64,000 nt of DNA. Source: Streptomyces sp. NBC_01298. GTDB taxonomy: Bacteria > Actinomycetota > Actinomycetes > Streptomycetales > Streptomycetaceae. The stretch lies in the NCBI RefSeq assembly GCF_035978755.1, contig NZ_CP108414.1:6262001-6326000 (forward strand). The letters are read 5' to 3'. The translations under genes were made by a program, and so were the position numbers. The stretch's first letter is position 1. Every line of letters starts with the position of its first letter. Positions 25,386 through 34,775 of the stretch are shown piece by piece. A model generated the notes under the pieces. It was not told the DNA's origin. It worked only from the letters and a program-made list of their open reading frames with translations, and did no database searches.

Positions 25386-26387
25386 TCAGCGGACCACCGT
25401 GCCCGCCGGGGCGGACAGGAGCCCGAGCTCCGCTCGGGTGGGGGCGCCCTCCCAGTCGCCGCGGGAGGCCACCGCGAAGGCGCCCGTCGTGACCGCGCGG
25501 TCCAGACGGGCCTCCGGGGTGGACCCGTCGAGGAACGCCGAGAGGTAGCCCGCGACGAAGGCGTCCCCCGCGCCGACCGTGTCGACCGCGCGGACCGGCC
25601 GGGCGGGGGCGTGGACCTCCGAGCCGTCGTCCCCGTAGGCCGTCGCGCCGGCCGCGCCGAGCTTGACCACGACCTCGCCGACCCCGAGGGCGAGCAGTTC
25701 CTTCGCCTGGAGGGCCGGGTCGGCCGGGGCGTCGGAAGGCAGGCACAGGGGGAGCTCGTCGTCCGAGGCGATGAGGACGTCCACCGAAGGCACCCACGCG
25801 CGGAGCACCGCCGCCGCCTCCTCGGAGGACCACAGCCGGGACCGGAAGTTCACGTCCAGGCAGACCAGCGCCGAGTGCTCGGCGGCGAGGCGCAGCGCGA
25901 GGGCGCAGGCCGAGCGGGCGGAGCGGGAGAGGGCCGGGGTGATCCCCGTCAGGTGCAGGACCTTCGGCGGGGCCGCGGTGAAGGCCCGCTCCAGGGAACA
26001 CGCCTTGAGGCGGGAGCCCGCCGAGCCCGCGCGGTAGTGGTGCACCCGCGTGACCTCCGGCAGCCTGGGCTCCGCGAGCATCAGGCCGGTCGGGGCCCCG
26101 CCGTCGTCGCGGGAGGCTCCGCAGACGTCGACGCCCTCGGCGCGCAGGGTCCGTAGGACCAGCTCACCGGCTTCGTCCTCGCCGACCGCACCCGCCCAGC
26201 GGACCGCGTGCCCCAGCCGGGCCAGGCCGATCGCGACGTTCGACTCGGCGCCCGCGACGGAGACGTCCATGCTTCCGCCCAGCCGCAGCGGGCCGCTGCC
26301 GCGCAGGGCGAGCATCGTCTCCCCGAAGGTGAGCACCTCGGGGGCGGTGCCGGGGGCGGCTTCGGGAGTGATGTCGGGCCCGGTCAC
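25386..26387 (-). CDS. kdgK: 2-dehydro-3-deoxygluconokinase (PfkB family)
   Basis: A 333-residue ribokinase-fold sugar kinase that would phosphorylate KDG to KDPG. PfkB signature 1 is near the N-terminus ([17 protein letters not shown]) and signature 2 with the catalytic Asp reads [14 protein letters not shown], about residue 275. KDG kinase is chosen over other PfkB members because it overlaps a KDPG aldolase gene and is followed upstream by remnants of a hexonate dehydratase. GTG start at 26387 overlaps the aldolase stop by 4 bp (GTGA). Confidence 0.85.
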   Translation of the reverse strand: MTGPDITPEAAPGTAPEVLTFGETMLALRGSGPLRLGGSMDVSVAGAESNVAIGLARLGHAVRWAGAVGEDEAGELVLRTLRAEGVDVCGASRDDGGAPTGLMLAEPRLPEVTRVHHYRAGSAGSRLKACSLERAFTAAPPKVLHLTGITPALSRSARSACALALRLAAEHSALVCLDVNFRSRLWSSEEAAAVLRAWVPSVDVLIASDDELPLCLPSDAPADPALQAKELLALGVGEVVVKLGAAGATAYGDDGSEVHAPARPVRAVDTVGAGDAFVAGYLSAFLDGSTPEARLDRAVTTGAFAVASRGDWEGAPTRAELGLLSAPAGTVVR

Positions 26388-27001
26388 GCGCAGACCGCCT
26401 TGAACTCCGCCGCCCGGCGCCGCAGCGCGAGCAGGTCGCCGCCGTCGGCCGCGTCCCCGATCAGCGGGGAGCCGACGCCGACCGCCACCGCGCCGGAGGA
26501 CAGGTACTCGGCCGCGGCGGCCGCGTCCACCCCGCCGACGGGTACGAACGGCAGGTCGGGGAAGGGGGCGCGCAGGGCCCGCAGGTACGCCGGTCCGCCG
26601 ATCGAGCCCGGGAACAGCTTGAGCGCGGCAGCCCCCGCCGCGTCGGCCGCCATGACCTCGGTCGGGGTGATGACCCCGGCCAGTACCGGCAGTCCCTGCC
26701 GGACGGACTCGTCCACGCCGGCGCCGAGGCCCGGGGTGACCATCAGGTTGGCGCCGGCCTCGGCGGCCCGCTGGGCGTCCTCGGCGGTGAGGACCGTACC
26801 GGCCCCCAGCCAGGCCCCGTCACCGAGTTCCTTTCGGGCCCGGCCGATGACGTCCAGCGCGTCGGTCCCGCTGAGGGAGACCTCGATGAGCGGGACGCCC
26901 TCCTCGACGAGGGCCATGACGGTGCGGAAGGACGCCTCCGCGTCCCGTCCGCGGACGATGGCGACGAGCCGCTCCTGTCGCAGCGCTGCGCCGAACTCCA
27001 T
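26384..27001 (-). CDS. eda: KDPG/KHG aldolase
   Basis: A 205-residue class I aldolase that splits KDPG to pyruvate and glyceraldehyde-3-phosphate. The Schiff-base Lys lies in [13 protein letters not shown] and the catalytic Glu in [11 protein letters not shown]; the phosphate-binding [14 protein letters not shown] strand follows. ATG at 27001. Its stop overlaps the kinase start, so the two are translated together. With the kinase it forms the lower part of a sugar-acid (galactonate/gluconate-type) route whose upstream dehydratase is broken here. Confidence 0.92.
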   Translation of the reverse strand: MEFGAALRQERLVAIVRGRDAEASFRTVMALVEEGVPLIEVSLSGTDALDVIGRARKELGDGAWLGAGTVLTAEDAQRAAEAGANLMVTPGLGAGVDESVRQGLPVLAGVITPTEVMAADAAGAAALKLFPGSIGGPAYLRALRAPFPDLPFVPVGGVDAAAAAEYLSSGAVAVGVGSPLIGDAADGGDLLALRRRAAEFKAVCA

Positions 27002-27066
27002 GGGAATGCCTGCCTTCTGAGGTGAGGGGGGGAGGGGAGGGGATGTCGCCGGGTGGTGGTGGGGGC

Positions 27067-27979
27067 TCACCACTCGGCGAAGGAATCGTCTTCGTGGCGC
27101 CACACCGGATTGCGCCAGGCGTGGCCCTTCTTGTCGGCGGCCCGGACGGCCGCCTCGTCGACCTCGACACCGAGGCCCGGCCGCTCGGTGCGGACCAGGG
27201 AGCCCGCGTCGAAGCGGAACGGCTCGGGGTCGGTGACGTAGTCGAGGAGCTCGGCGCCCTGGTTGTGGTGGATGCCGATGGACTGTTCCTGGATGAGGAA
27301 GTTCGGGGTGGTGAAGGCGACTTGGAGGCTGGCCGCCAGGGCGACCGGCCCCAGCGGGCAGTGCGGCGCGATCTGGGCTCCGTAGACCTCGGCGAGGGAG
27401 GCGATGCGGCGCAGCTCCGAGATGCCGCCGGCGTGGGAGATGTCGGGCTGCAGGATCGCGACGCCGGCCTGTAGCGGCGCGAGGAACTCCCTTCGGGACA
27501 AGAGCCGTTCGCCCAGCGCGATGGGGATGTTGGAGGCGTTCACCAGATCGGGGACGGCCTGCGTGTACTCGGAGAGGACCGGCTCCTCGACGAACATCGG
27601 GTCGTACGGGGCCAGCAGGGGCAGGATCCGGCGGGCGTTGGCGGGGGAGACCCGGCCGTGGAAGTCGAGCCCGAAGTCGCGGTCGGTACGCCTTGCCCTT
27701 GATGTCCCACAGCGCCTGGTCGAGCCCGGCGACGGCGGAGGACAGGACGGGGCCGCCGCGGTAGAAGCCGCCCTTGGTCATGACCTGCCAGTGGTCCTCG
27801 ATCCGCATCGGGTCCTGGCCGATCAGGTACTCGGACAGCACCTCCACGGCCGCGCGCACCGGCTCGGCACGCCCTTCGACCACGGGTTCGCCCCAGCCGA
27901 CGACGCCCTCGTCGGTCTCTGCGCGCACGAACATCCAGCGCGGTGGGGCCATGAACGTTTCGATGCGGGTGATCTTCAC
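27067..27979 (-). pseudogene. dgoD: Galactonate dehydratase (enolase superfamily), internal out-of-frame deletion
   Basis: The N-terminal 98 or so residues are intact from ATG 27979 ([20 protein letters not shown]... to [12 protein letters not shown]). At about 27685 the reading frame changes and the sequence jumps to [19 protein letters not shown], which belongs about 70-80 residues further on in DgoD-type enzymes. The rest is intact, including metal ligands in [10 protein letters not shown] and [10 protein letters not shown], to the stop at 27067. So roughly one fifth of the gene, including the lid/barrel start, has been lost and the frame broken. A sequencing error would not remove that much; deletion is likely. 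Confidence 0.82.
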
Positions 27980-28019
27980 GGCTGACGGTGTCCTCTCCTG
28001 GTGGGGGCGGCAGGACGGT

Positions 28020-28150
28020 GTCTGCGGGTATGACGGGTATTGCGGGTACTACGGGGGCTACGGGCCGGTCTGCGGGGCGGCCTGCGGGCTTGGACTACGG
28101 GTTCTACGGGGTTGGTCTGCGGGTTCTACGGGTTCTACGGGTTCTACGGG
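28020..28150. repeat. Degenerate CTACGGGTT minisatellite
   Basis: Short units such as CTACGGGTT, TGCGGGTAT and CTACGGGGGC repeat irregularly upstream of the dehydratase remnant, ending in three exact GGTTCTACG units at about 28125-28150, at the 3' end of the GntR gene. No gene is seen in 27980-28143. Confidence 0.65.
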
Positions 28151-28836
28151 TGGTCGCGCTGCGCCATGTCGAGGAGGTCGAGCACGGCCCGGTGCGCCCC
28201 GTCCGGGTCCCCGGTCCGGACCCGGTCGACCACGGCCCGGTGGATCGCGTGCGGGTGCTCGAAGTCCGCCTTGTGCACCGTGCGGTCGCGTTCCACGAGG
28301 GCCGGGATGATCACGCGGTACATCTGCGCGAAGAACAGGTTGTGCGAGGCGGTCAGCAGCGCCAGGTGGAACGAGGCGTCCGCCCGTACGTGCAGCACCG
28401 GGTCGGAGTCGCTCGCCGCCATCGCGGTCAGCGCCGCGTCCAGTGCGGCCAGGTCCTGCTCGGTGGCCCGTACGGCGGCCAGCGCGGCGGCGGCCGGCTC
28501 GATCGAGCGGCGCAGTTCGAGCAGGTCCGAGAAGAAGCAGTCGGGCGCGCCGGCCGCGAGCTTCCAGCGCAGCACGTCGGCGTCGAAGAGGTTCCAGTCG
28601 GCGCGCGGGCGCACGAAGGTGCCGCGCTTCTGGCGTGCGTCGAGCAGCCCCTTGGCCATGAGCACCTTGATGGACTCGCGGAGCACCGTCTGGCTGACGT
28701 CGAGCTCCTCCATGAGGCGGGGGAGGTCGAGCGTGGATTCCTCGTCGTAGGCGCCGTCGAAGATCCTGCGGGCCAGCTCCTCGACGGCGGCCTTGTGGAT
28801 CCCGCGGCCGGCGTAGGCGGCTTCGCTGCTGCTCAT
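28144..28836 (-). CDS. FadR/GntR family regulator (DgoR-like)
   Basis: A 230-residue repressor with an N-terminal winged helix (LMEELDVSQTVLRESIKVLM, about residues 35-75) and a C-terminal all-helical FCD domain with metal-binding residues in HVRADASFHLALLTAS and HPHAIHRAVV. FadR-type GntR proteins next to KDG kinase, KDPG aldolase and galactonate dehydratase usually sense the sugar acid or KDPG. An AT-rich imperfect palindrome lies about 70 bp upstream, in the gap toward the decayed transporter. Start ATG at 28836. Confidence 0.88.
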   Translation of the reverse strand: MSSSEAAYAGRGIHKAAVEELARRIFDGAYDEESTLDLPRLMEELDVSQTVLRESIKVLMAKGLLDARQKRGTFVRPRADWNLFDADVLRWKLAAGAPDCFFSDLLELRRSIEPAAAALAAVRATEQDLAALDAALTAMAASDSDPVLHVRADASFHLALLTASHNLFFAQMYRVIIPALVERDRTVHKADFEHPHAIHRAVVDRVRTGDPDGAHRAVLDLLDMAQRDHP

Positions 28837-28907
28837 TCCGGTTTCCCTCTCCCTGCCAGGGCTTTCGTACCTACTTGCCGCCCCGGCAAGGCATAGATTT
28901 GCACAAG

Positions 28908-28927
28908 TAATCGTTAATTAGCAATTA
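28908..28927. promoter_or_regulatory. Candidate GntR operator, AT-rich imperfect palindrome
   Basis: TAATCGTTAATTAGCAATTA matches its reverse complement at 16 of 20 positions and is conspicuously AT-rich for this genome. It lies between the divergent GntR gene and the MFS pseudogene. A second inverted repeat, CCGGAACA-CCT-GGTTCCGG, is at 28941-28959. Confidence 0.5.
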
Positions 28928-28992
28928 TTGCGTCGCGTTACCGGAACACCTGGTTCCGGCAGGGCGCCGCACCGCCAGGCGCTGCTCCACGC

Positions 28993-29787
28993 TTCTTCTC
29001 GGGCTTCGCCTGGACCTACGCCCTCGCCCAGATCCCAGGCGGCCGCCTCGTCGACACGTTCGGGCCGCGCCTCGTCCACGCCTGGGCGCTGATCGGCTGG
29101 TCGGTCATGACCGCCCTCGGCTCGCTCGCCAAGGGCTTCGGCTTCCTCTTCGCCAGCCGGATGGGCCTGGGCCTCTTCGAAGCCCCCGCCTTCCCCTGCA
29201 ACGGGCGCGTCGCCGCCTCCTGGTTCCCGCGCGCGGAACGCGGCCGGGCGGTCGCCGGCTACACCTCGGGGCCGCTTGAAGGAGGAGGGGTATCGGCCTT
29301 GGCGTGGCCTTCCCGCTGATCGCGTGGATGGCCGCCACCCTCGGCTGGCGCCATGTCTTCTGGATCCTCGGCGGCATGGGCATCGCCTGGGCGCTGGTGT
29401 GGGTGAAGGTCATCCGCAACCGCCCCGAACAGCACCCCAAGGTCGGCGAGTGCGAACTCGTCCACATCACCGAGGACGAGGCCACGCCCGACAGCTCCGC
29501 CCGGGCGCGGGAGACGGGCGCCTTCCGCCGGGACATGGGCTTCCTGCTCCGCCGGCGCCGCATCTGGGGCGTCTTCCTCGGCCAGTTCGCCATCGCCTCG
29601 ACGCTGTACTTCTTCCTGACCTGGTTCCCGACCTACCTCACCAACGAGCGCGGACTGAGCCTCGGCAGGGGCGGCCTGACCGGAGCCCGTCTTCGGCAAC
29701 CTCGCCGGCATCGTCATCCCGATCGTCATCGGCGGCGCCCCGTCCTTCCTCTTCCTGGTGGACAAGGTCGAACGCATCGAGGCGTAG
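28993..29787 (+). pseudogene. MFS sugar-acid transporter (ACS family), multiply deleted
   Basis: Fragments of a galactonate/glucarate-type transporter in three successive frames. The first reads SGFAWTYALAQIPGGRLVD to AVAGYTSG (about 28993-29275) and lacks the N-terminal membrane segments; the second, from about 29304, reads TLGWRHVFWILGGMGIAWAL to FPTYLTNERGLSLG; the last reads GNLAGIVIPIVIGG and VDKVERIEA to the TAG at 29785. Sequence equivalent to several membrane segments is missing at each junction. It is divergent from the GntR regulator and evidently belonged to the same catabolic cluster as the broken dehydratase. Confidence 0.85.
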
Positions 29788-29816
29788 GCCGCCGTCGGCC
29801 GCCGTAGGCCGCTCTC

Positions 29817-30539
29817 CTACGCCGGCCTGCCGACGGGCCTCCCGCCCGTCCGTGCGCCCGCCCGTGCCCGCTGCTCCCGAGCCGCCTGCTCGGGGTGGCG
29901 GGCACGCCAGTACGGGTTGTCGTGCGGCAGGGCGCTGCCCACCCGCCCGTACATCCCGAACCACATCAGCATCACGCCGACCACGAAGCTGAACAGCACG
30001 TTGGGGATGTGGAAGGCCAGGAAGTTCGCCTTCGTGTCGAGCAGCGCGAGGTTCACGAACCCGCTCGCGATGAACAGCACACCCAGCACGATGTTGAGGG
30101 TCGAGGCGAAGCTGCCGCCGATGACCATCCCGGCGAACAGCAGCAGCCCGAAGCAGATGGACAGCACGCTCAGCGCGCCGTTGGTGTTCAGCGCCAGCAC
30201 CGTGTCCCCGCCGGTGTCGAAGAAGCCGATCCGGTCGATGAGCCCCAGGATCCCGAAGACCACCAGCAGCAGTCCGGTCAGGCCGGCGCCGACCCGGTAG
30301 ACCTTGCTGAGGCGGTGATCGCTGGGCAGGTGCTCGTCGAGGCTCGCGTTCACGGGACGCATCATGCGGTGCAGGATCCCGGGCGAGCTCCGGGGCGGCG
30401 GCGCGGTCCCGTACGGCTCGTGGGCCACGTAGGGCGCGTAGTGCTCATGGGGTTCGTGACACCCGTAGAGCGCATGGGGCGCGTGGGGCGAGTGCGGCTC
30501 CTGCGACTCCTGCGGTGTGTGTGAAGGCTGGGCGGCCAT
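29817..30539 (-). CDS. DUF4383 integral membrane protein
   Basis: A 240-residue protein with a His/Pro/Tyr-rich, disordered N-terminus (PHSPHAPHALYGCHEPHEHY) and four predicted membrane helices between about residues 80 and 210, including LLLVVFGILGLIDRIGFF and SFVVGVMLMWFGMYGRVG. It matches the DUF4383 family, whose function is unknown. The His-rich N-terminus could bind metal. ATG at 30539 preferred because GAGGAG lies about 7 bp upstream; a GTG/ATG further upstream would embed that site. Confidence 0.82.
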   Translation of the reverse strand: MAAQPSHTPQESQEPHSPHAPHALYGCHEPHEHYAPYVAHEPYGTAPPPRSSPGILHRMMRPVNASLDEHLPSDHRLSKVYRVGAGLTGLLLVVFGILGLIDRIGFFDTGGDTVLALNTNGALSVLSICFGLLLFAGMVIGGSFASTLNIVLGVLFIASGFVNLALLDTKANFLAFHIPNVLFSFVVGVMLMWFGMYGRVGSALPHDNPYWRARHPEQAAREQRARAGARTGGRPVGRPA

Positions 30540-30623
30540 GGCGCACTCCTCTGCTCCGGTTGGCCCCTCCAGCATCCGCCGATGCCCTCACCCGGACAAG
30601 TCAGGCCTTCCGGCCATATCGGA

Positions 30624-31871
30624 TCAGCCGTGGCCGCGCTCGGTCCGGATGTCCGTCACGCCCCGCTGCACGGACGACCGTACGGCCTCCATCTCCTGGA
30701 GGAAGGCCCAGTAGTCGGGGTGGCGGTCCTCCAGCGCGGCCAGCGCCCGCGCCACCCGCGCCACCGCGTCGTCCAGCGGGCGCGCGTGCCGGTCCTCGGG
30801 CACCGTACGGCCCTCCATCACCAGTCGCTGCGCGTCCCGGATCGCGAACCGGGTCCGCTGCACCTCCGCCTGCGGATCCCGCGCCACCGCCTCCAGCCGC
30901 GTCAGCCGGTCCTGCGCCGCCGACACCGCCTCGTCGGTGGCGTCCAGCGCGGCCCGTACCGCCTCGACCAGGGCCGCTACGACGGCCCACTGCTGCTGGT
31001 CGCGCGCCCGGCCGGCCTCCGCGAGCCGCTCCTCGGCCCGCGCCACGTCCCGTACCGCCTGCTCCGGGACGTGCTGAAGGTCCTGCCAGCAGGCCGCGCT
31101 GAACCGCCGGCGCAGCTCGCTGAGCACCGGATCCACCCGGTCCGCCCGGTTGCGCAGCGCCTGCGCCCGGGTCCGCAGGCTCACCAGCCGCCGGTCGATC
31201 TCCGCGGCCCGCTCCGGGAGCCGCGCCGCCTCGGCCCGTATCGCCTCGGCATCACGCAGGATCCGCTCCGCCCGCTGCACGGTCTCCTGCACACCGTGCT
31301 GCGCGGCGCCCTGGTTCAGCTTGGTCAGCTCCGGCCCGAGCGCGGCCAGCCGGGCGGCCAGGTCATCGGCCTGCAAGCCCTTCCCGCGCACCTCGTCCAG
31401 CGCCGTGCTCGCCGCGAGCAGCGCGGCCCTGGCCCGCTCCCGGGCGGGCGCCACCCGCGCCAGCTGCGTCTCGGCCCGGTCCAGCAGCGGCTGCAGCCCG
31501 AGCGCGAACCGGTCGAGCTCGCCCTTGACCCGGACCAGCTCCTCCTTGGCCCGCGTCAGCTCCTCCCGGGCCCGCGTCGCGGCGGACGCCTCCAGCTCCA
31601 CCCGATCGAGATCGTGCGCGTCGACGGCATTGATGTAGACGTGACTCACCTGGTCGATGCGCTGCCCGAGCGCGGCGAACCCCTCACCCACCCGGCGCGC
31701 CTCCGGCGAGCCGTCCGCGGCCGCGATCGTCTCGATCGAGATCCGCAGATCCCGCTGCGCGGTGTCCAGCTCGTAGAACGCCGCCGCCGCGGCGTCCTTC
31801 GCCGCCTGAGCATCCGCCCGCCGACTCTCGTCCCGCCCGCCGCCGAACCACCGCCGGGGTGCCGTCGTCAC
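30624..31871 (-). CDS. Coiled-coil protein of unknown function
   Basis: A 415-residue, almost wholly alpha-helical protein with long Ala/Arg/Glu coiled-coil stretches (for example TRAREELTRAKEELVRVKGE) and no signal peptide or membrane segment. The N-terminus VTTAPRRWFGGGRDESRR suggests a short basic leader. It resembles streptomycete proteins annotated only as hypothetical; an EzrA- or SMC-like structural role is possible but unsupported. GTG at 31871 has GGGAGAGG 6 bp upstream. Confidence 0.7.
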   Translation of the reverse strand: MTTAPRRWFGGGRDESRRADAQAAKDAAAAAFYELDTAQRDLRISIETIAAADGSPEARRVGEGFAALGQRIDQVSHVYINAVDAHDLDRVELEASAATRAREELTRAKEELVRVKGELDRFALGLQPLLDRAETQLARVAPARERARAALLAASTALDEVRGKGLQADDLAARLAALGPELTKLNQGAAQHGVQETVQRAERILRDAEAIRAEAARLPERAAEIDRRLVSLRTRAQALRNRADRVDPVLSELRRRFSAACWQDLQHVPEQAVRDVARAEERLAEAGRARDQQQWAVVAALVEAVRAALDATDEAVSAAQDRLTRLEAVARDPQAEVQRTRFAIRDAQRLVMEGRTVPEDRHARPLDDAVARVARALAALEDRHPDYWAFLQEMEAVRSSVQRGVTDIRTERGHG

Positions 31872-31987
31872 AGTCGCCTCTCCCGTACCCGGTCCGTCCG
31901 CAATTCCCCTGCCCCGGTCCATTCTCCCCCACGGGAACGGGTTTGCGTGGGGGGTACGCACTCCATGTAGGCTGTCCACTCATCCAC

Positions 31988-32062
31988 GGGTGCGTAGCTC
32001 AGGGGTAGAGCGCTGCTCTTACAAAGCAGATGTCGGCGGTTCGAAACCGTCCGCGCCCACCA
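31988..32062 (+). tRNA. tRNA-Val (anticodon UAC)
   Basis: The cloverleaf is complete: acceptor GGGTGCG / CGCGCCC, D-arm with GCTCAGGGGTAGAGC, anticodon stem CTGCT-CTTACAA-AGCAG with TAC at the anticodon, and T-arm GGCGGTTCGAAACCGTC. The 3' CCA is encoded (32060-32062). The 3' half is the attachment site of an integrated element: it is repeated at 34776. Confidence 0.95.
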
Positions 32063-32121
32063 GCACAAAGGCCCCCTGCCGATCATGGCAGGGGGTCTTT
32101 TGCATCCAGATCTGACATCAA
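32021..32121. repeat. Attachment-site repeat, tRNA side (attL)
   Basis: 101 bp starting in the anticodon loop of tRNA-Val (ACAAAGCAG) and running through the tRNA terminator to TCTGACATCAA. It matches 34776-34876 at 94 of 101 positions without gaps. Confidence 0.85.
32072..32101 (+). terminator. tRNA-Val terminator
   Basis: Perfect 9-bp stem CCCCCTGCC / GGCAGGGGG with loop GATCAT, followed by TCTTTT. Confidence 0.85.
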
Positions 32122-32285
32122 TGGGAGCGGACTGGGAGCGTCGCCCGCCCCCTGAGCAGCCGGTCCATGTGCCCGATGGCCTCGCGCTGCGTGTCCTGCA
32201 CGACGTGCGCGTAGACGTTCATGGTGACGGCGATCTGCGAGTGCCCGAGGATCTCCATGACGACCTGAGGCGGAACGCCGGCAAT
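32118..32285 (-). pseudogene. Tyrosine integrase, C-terminal fragment
   Basis: Minus-strand reading GVPPQVVMEILGHSQIAVTM followed by NVYAHVVQDTQREAIGHMDR, ending at the TGA 32120-32118. This contains the LGHS box and the catalytic Tyr (NVYAHV) of phage/AICE tyrosine recombinases. Homology stops at about 32285; the whole N-terminal and most of the catalytic domain are gone. The stop codon lies inside the attachment repeat, beside the tRNA, exactly where an integrase gene is expected. Confidence 0.88.
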
Positions 32286-32356
32286 CGACCTGATAAGGCG
32301 CCCTGCCGACTTGACTCGGTCTTCAACCGACCTCAGATGGTTCGTAGACTCGCGCA

Positions 32357-32675
32357 GTGATTACATCCGAGCGGGCCCGAGAGATCGTTAACGCGCATCT
32401 CGCACGGATGCAGCCGTACCCCCCCCGGGGAGGAGGGCGTGACCGCTGTAGTCATCCATGTGAAGGAGCATCGCTTCGGGTGGGAGTTTGGGTATCAGAG
32501 CTCCAGATACGCGCAATCGGGAAGTTCACGAGACATGTGGGTCGGGACCGGGCCCATCGTTGTTGACCGACGCGACGGCCGCCTGGAGGAGCTTGGCGGC
32601 AGGCAGTTCGGCGACACGGTGGCTGAGTACCAGCGCGTTTACGATCAAGAGACGTCTACTGGCGGAAAGCCCTGA
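32357..32675 (+). pseudogene. YrhB/Imm35-like protein, frameshifted at a C8 run
   Basis: Reading starts at a GTG (32357) with MITSERAREIVNAHLARM, then breaks at eight consecutive C residues (32419-32426). With seven Cs the frame would continue GEEGVTAVVIHVKEHRFGWE to VGTGPIVVDRRDGRLEELG, giving about 105 residues that match the YrhB / immunity protein 35 family (the VGxGPIxVDxxxG pattern is diagnostic). Imm35 proteins are predicted antidotes of polymorphic toxins. Either a real one-base insertion or a homopolymer sequencing error; the downstream half could also be translated alone from about 32439. Confidence 0.65.
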
Positions 32676-32731
32676 CCGTGCCTGCCGGAGCGAAGCCCGC
32701 AGGTCAAGCCTCAACCCGCCCCACCACGCTC

Positions 32732-33091
32732 CTAAAGCGGTGACTCCCTGACAACCAGCGGCAGTGGCCAGCCAGCACAGGCCACTAGTGTGCTGCCGTC
32801 CTCGGTGAGGAAGAGCAGGGTGGTCCATGTCCGGTCGGCAGAATCGATCAGCCCTACGCGCACCGGCCGGCTGTGTTCGCGGAGGAGCTGCACTGCTCGT
32901 TCCAGCCCAAGAGGTTCGACTCCGTGCATCCGCATGCGCTGAAGCCGGTGCCCGAAGACACCGACGAGCCGTTCTGCGGGCTGCGCCCTGTCTCCCACGC
33001 TGTAGGTGGCGCCGCTACGGAGGCAGGCCAGAGCAAGCGCGGACGCCTCGTCGCCAACGGACAACAGCCTTTCCAGCACATGCCGTTCCAT
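32732..33091 (-). CDS. Hypothetical protein in the element
   Basis: A 119-residue protein (MERHVLERLLSVGDEASALA...). I do not recognise the family. A mixed alpha/beta C-terminal half (VRVGLIDSADRTWTTLLFLT followed by DGSTLVACAGWPL) suggests a small globular domain, perhaps of the stress- or immunity-protein kind, but nothing specific supports this. The ATG at 33091 is preferred to an upstream in-frame start. It is convergent with the YrhB-like gene. Confidence 0.45.
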   Translation of the reverse strand: MERHVLERLLSVGDEASALALACLRSGATYSVGDRAQPAERLVGVFGHRLQRMRMHGVEPLGLERAVQLLREHSRPVRVGLIDSADRTWTTLLFLTEDGSTLVACAGWPLPLVVRESPL

Positions 33092-33329
33092 GGTCACCCC
33101 ACCGGGATCCTGCGGTACAGCAGCCAAGTGCCGCAACCCCAGCGATCGCCCGCGTCCGGTAGCGCCCCTCCGGGGCCTGGTAGCGGCCGGTATGGCCGTC
33201 GATGACCGGTCTGGCTAGAGCTACGGATCAGATGGCCAGCCGTACCCGGTCCGCGGTCGCTGCCACGACGGTTTTCTAAACTCGTGCGGCGTAGCCGCTA
33301 CGATCGACCCATGACGTCACATCAGGCGG

Positions 33330-33773
33330 ATGCCTCGTAGATCCCCGCGCGAGCTGAGGGCCACCGCGCCCGAAAGCCAAAGCCATGCGGTTAATACGCT
33401 GCTCATCAGCACGTGTCCTGGGCCGCCGACATGTACTGCCGTGCACGCATACCTCTTCGTCGATGGTCTCGACGTAGTGGCACGCAGCGATAGCAGAATG
33501 GCCGGCCTGGATCCGAGGCAACTCCTCCGCCCAGGCGGCCCGCTCTATCCGACGGATGGGCCGCGCAAGGTGGACATTGCAGCCGAGGAGCAGCCCGAGC
33601 CAGGGCCGGGCAGGCTAGCCATCCGAATCAAGCTCCGCGGCGAGATGGTCATCTGGTCCGACGTTATGTACCCGGGCCCCGTTGGCGGGGCCATTGAGGA
33701 AGTTCGCTTCCGCCTGCGGCAGTACCTGGGCGAGGTCGAACGAGCATACGCGGCATTGCAAAGCCAGCCCTGA
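33330..33773 (+). CDS. Hypothetical protein in the element
   Basis: Up to 147 residues; family not recognised. The convincing part starts near VHAYLFVDGLDVVARSDSRM (GTG at 33441 in frame) and includes IRIKLRGEMVIWSDVMYPGP and a helical end RFRLRQYLGEVERAYA. The N-terminal 37 residues from the ATG at 33330 are Ser/Pro/Arg-rich and may not be translated. A TACGAT -10-like sequence is at about 33298. No membrane segments. Confidence 0.5.
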   Translation: MPRRSPRELRATAPESQSHAVNTLLISTCPGPPTCTAVHAYLFVDGLDVVARSDSRMAGLDPRQLLRPGGPLYPTDGPRKVDIAAEEQPEPGPGRLAIRIKLRGEMVIWSDVMYPGPVGGAIEEVRFRLRQYLGEVERAYAALQSQP

Positions 33774-33941
33774 CCGCAGCCGAGCGCCCTCCCCGGGCCG
33801 TGGTCGGGCCGTGGGAGGGCGCCCAGTGGTGACCAGCGTTGACAACTGGCGACAACTCAGCCGCAGGTCAGCGCGTTGATCGGTATCTCAGCCGCAGGTC
33901 GGGCGGTGGGGCGTCAGTTGTGGCTGACCTGAGCAGCGGAG

Positions 33942-34547
33942 TTAGGCGGCGCGCGGGTTGGCCGGCGGGAGGAGCGGCTCATGATGGTGCCAGATGAGGT
34001 AACGGTCTCCGTGTAGAAGTCCCGCTGAGCCCCACTCGATCCTCATCACGCCCTGTTCCATCGAGCAGGCGTAGGCCACGATGATCAGCTGGAGCTCGGG
34101 CGGGAGGAGAGCCACGTCGGGATGCACGTGCTCCTCGTCGAACTCTTCCATGTCGAGGTCGAGTGCCAGCTGCATGGGCTTCGGCCCGTGGCGCCGGATG
34201 AGATCGGCCCGGAGGCCGTATGCCTTGCGGAGTCGCGCTTCGGTGACTGGGACGTCCTTTTTCGCGTAGAGGATCGGGAGGATGGCATTGCTGCCGACGA
34301 TCATCACCGTCCGCCCCTGAAGCCGTCGAGAGGTCGCCTCGTGGATCGGTGTCAGACCAGCCGCGAGCGTTTCGTACTGCGCCGCGTGGAGCCCATGGCC
34401 GTACGCTTCCTGTGTGCGAGTGCGCACCTGTTCATGAGCGTGACGCGCCCTGGCGTGGGCTTCCACTAGGCAGGCCGGGATTGTCTCGGCCAGCTGGCCC
34501 GCCACTGCGCCGAACGTTCCTCTGGCCCAAAGTGATACTGAAGTCAC
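33942..34547 (-). CDS. Hypothetical protein in the element
   Basis: A 201-residue protein from a GTG at 34547 (VTSVSLWARGTFGAVAGQLA...). The N-terminal half is helical with a Glu/Gln/Arg-rich stretch; the middle reads GRTVMIVGSNAILPILYAKK and the C-terminus ends HGDRYLIWHHHEPLLPPANP. The family is not recognised, but similar proteins are carried in accessory regions of streptomycetes. It is the last gene before the distal attachment repeat and points back into the element. Confidence 0.55.
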   Translation of the reverse strand: MTSVSLWARGTFGAVAGQLAETIPACLVEAHARARHAHEQVRTRTQEAYGHGLHAAQYETLAAGLTPIHEATSRRLQGRTVMIVGSNAILPILYAKKDVPVTEARLRKAYGLRADLIRRHGPKPMQLALDLDMEEFDEEHVHPDVALLPPELQLIIVAYACSMEQGVMRIEWGSAGLLHGDRYLIWHHHEPLLPPANPRAA

Positions 34548-34775
34548 TATGCGTCGCCCTCCCCCTGCGTTGTCGGAACGCTGAGCTGCACCCTCACCAC
34601 GGTGTGGGTGGGGGGTGAGGCGTGCAAGAGGGCATGGGTGCACAGGCCGCGCACGGGGGTGATGGCTGACATCCACGGATGACATCAACGAGGGTGGACG
34701 CCTGTGGCCCAGGGTGACCGCGCAGGGGTGTGGCAGGCAGGCCGGAGTCAGCCGCGGCAGGGTCTGGGCGAGCTC

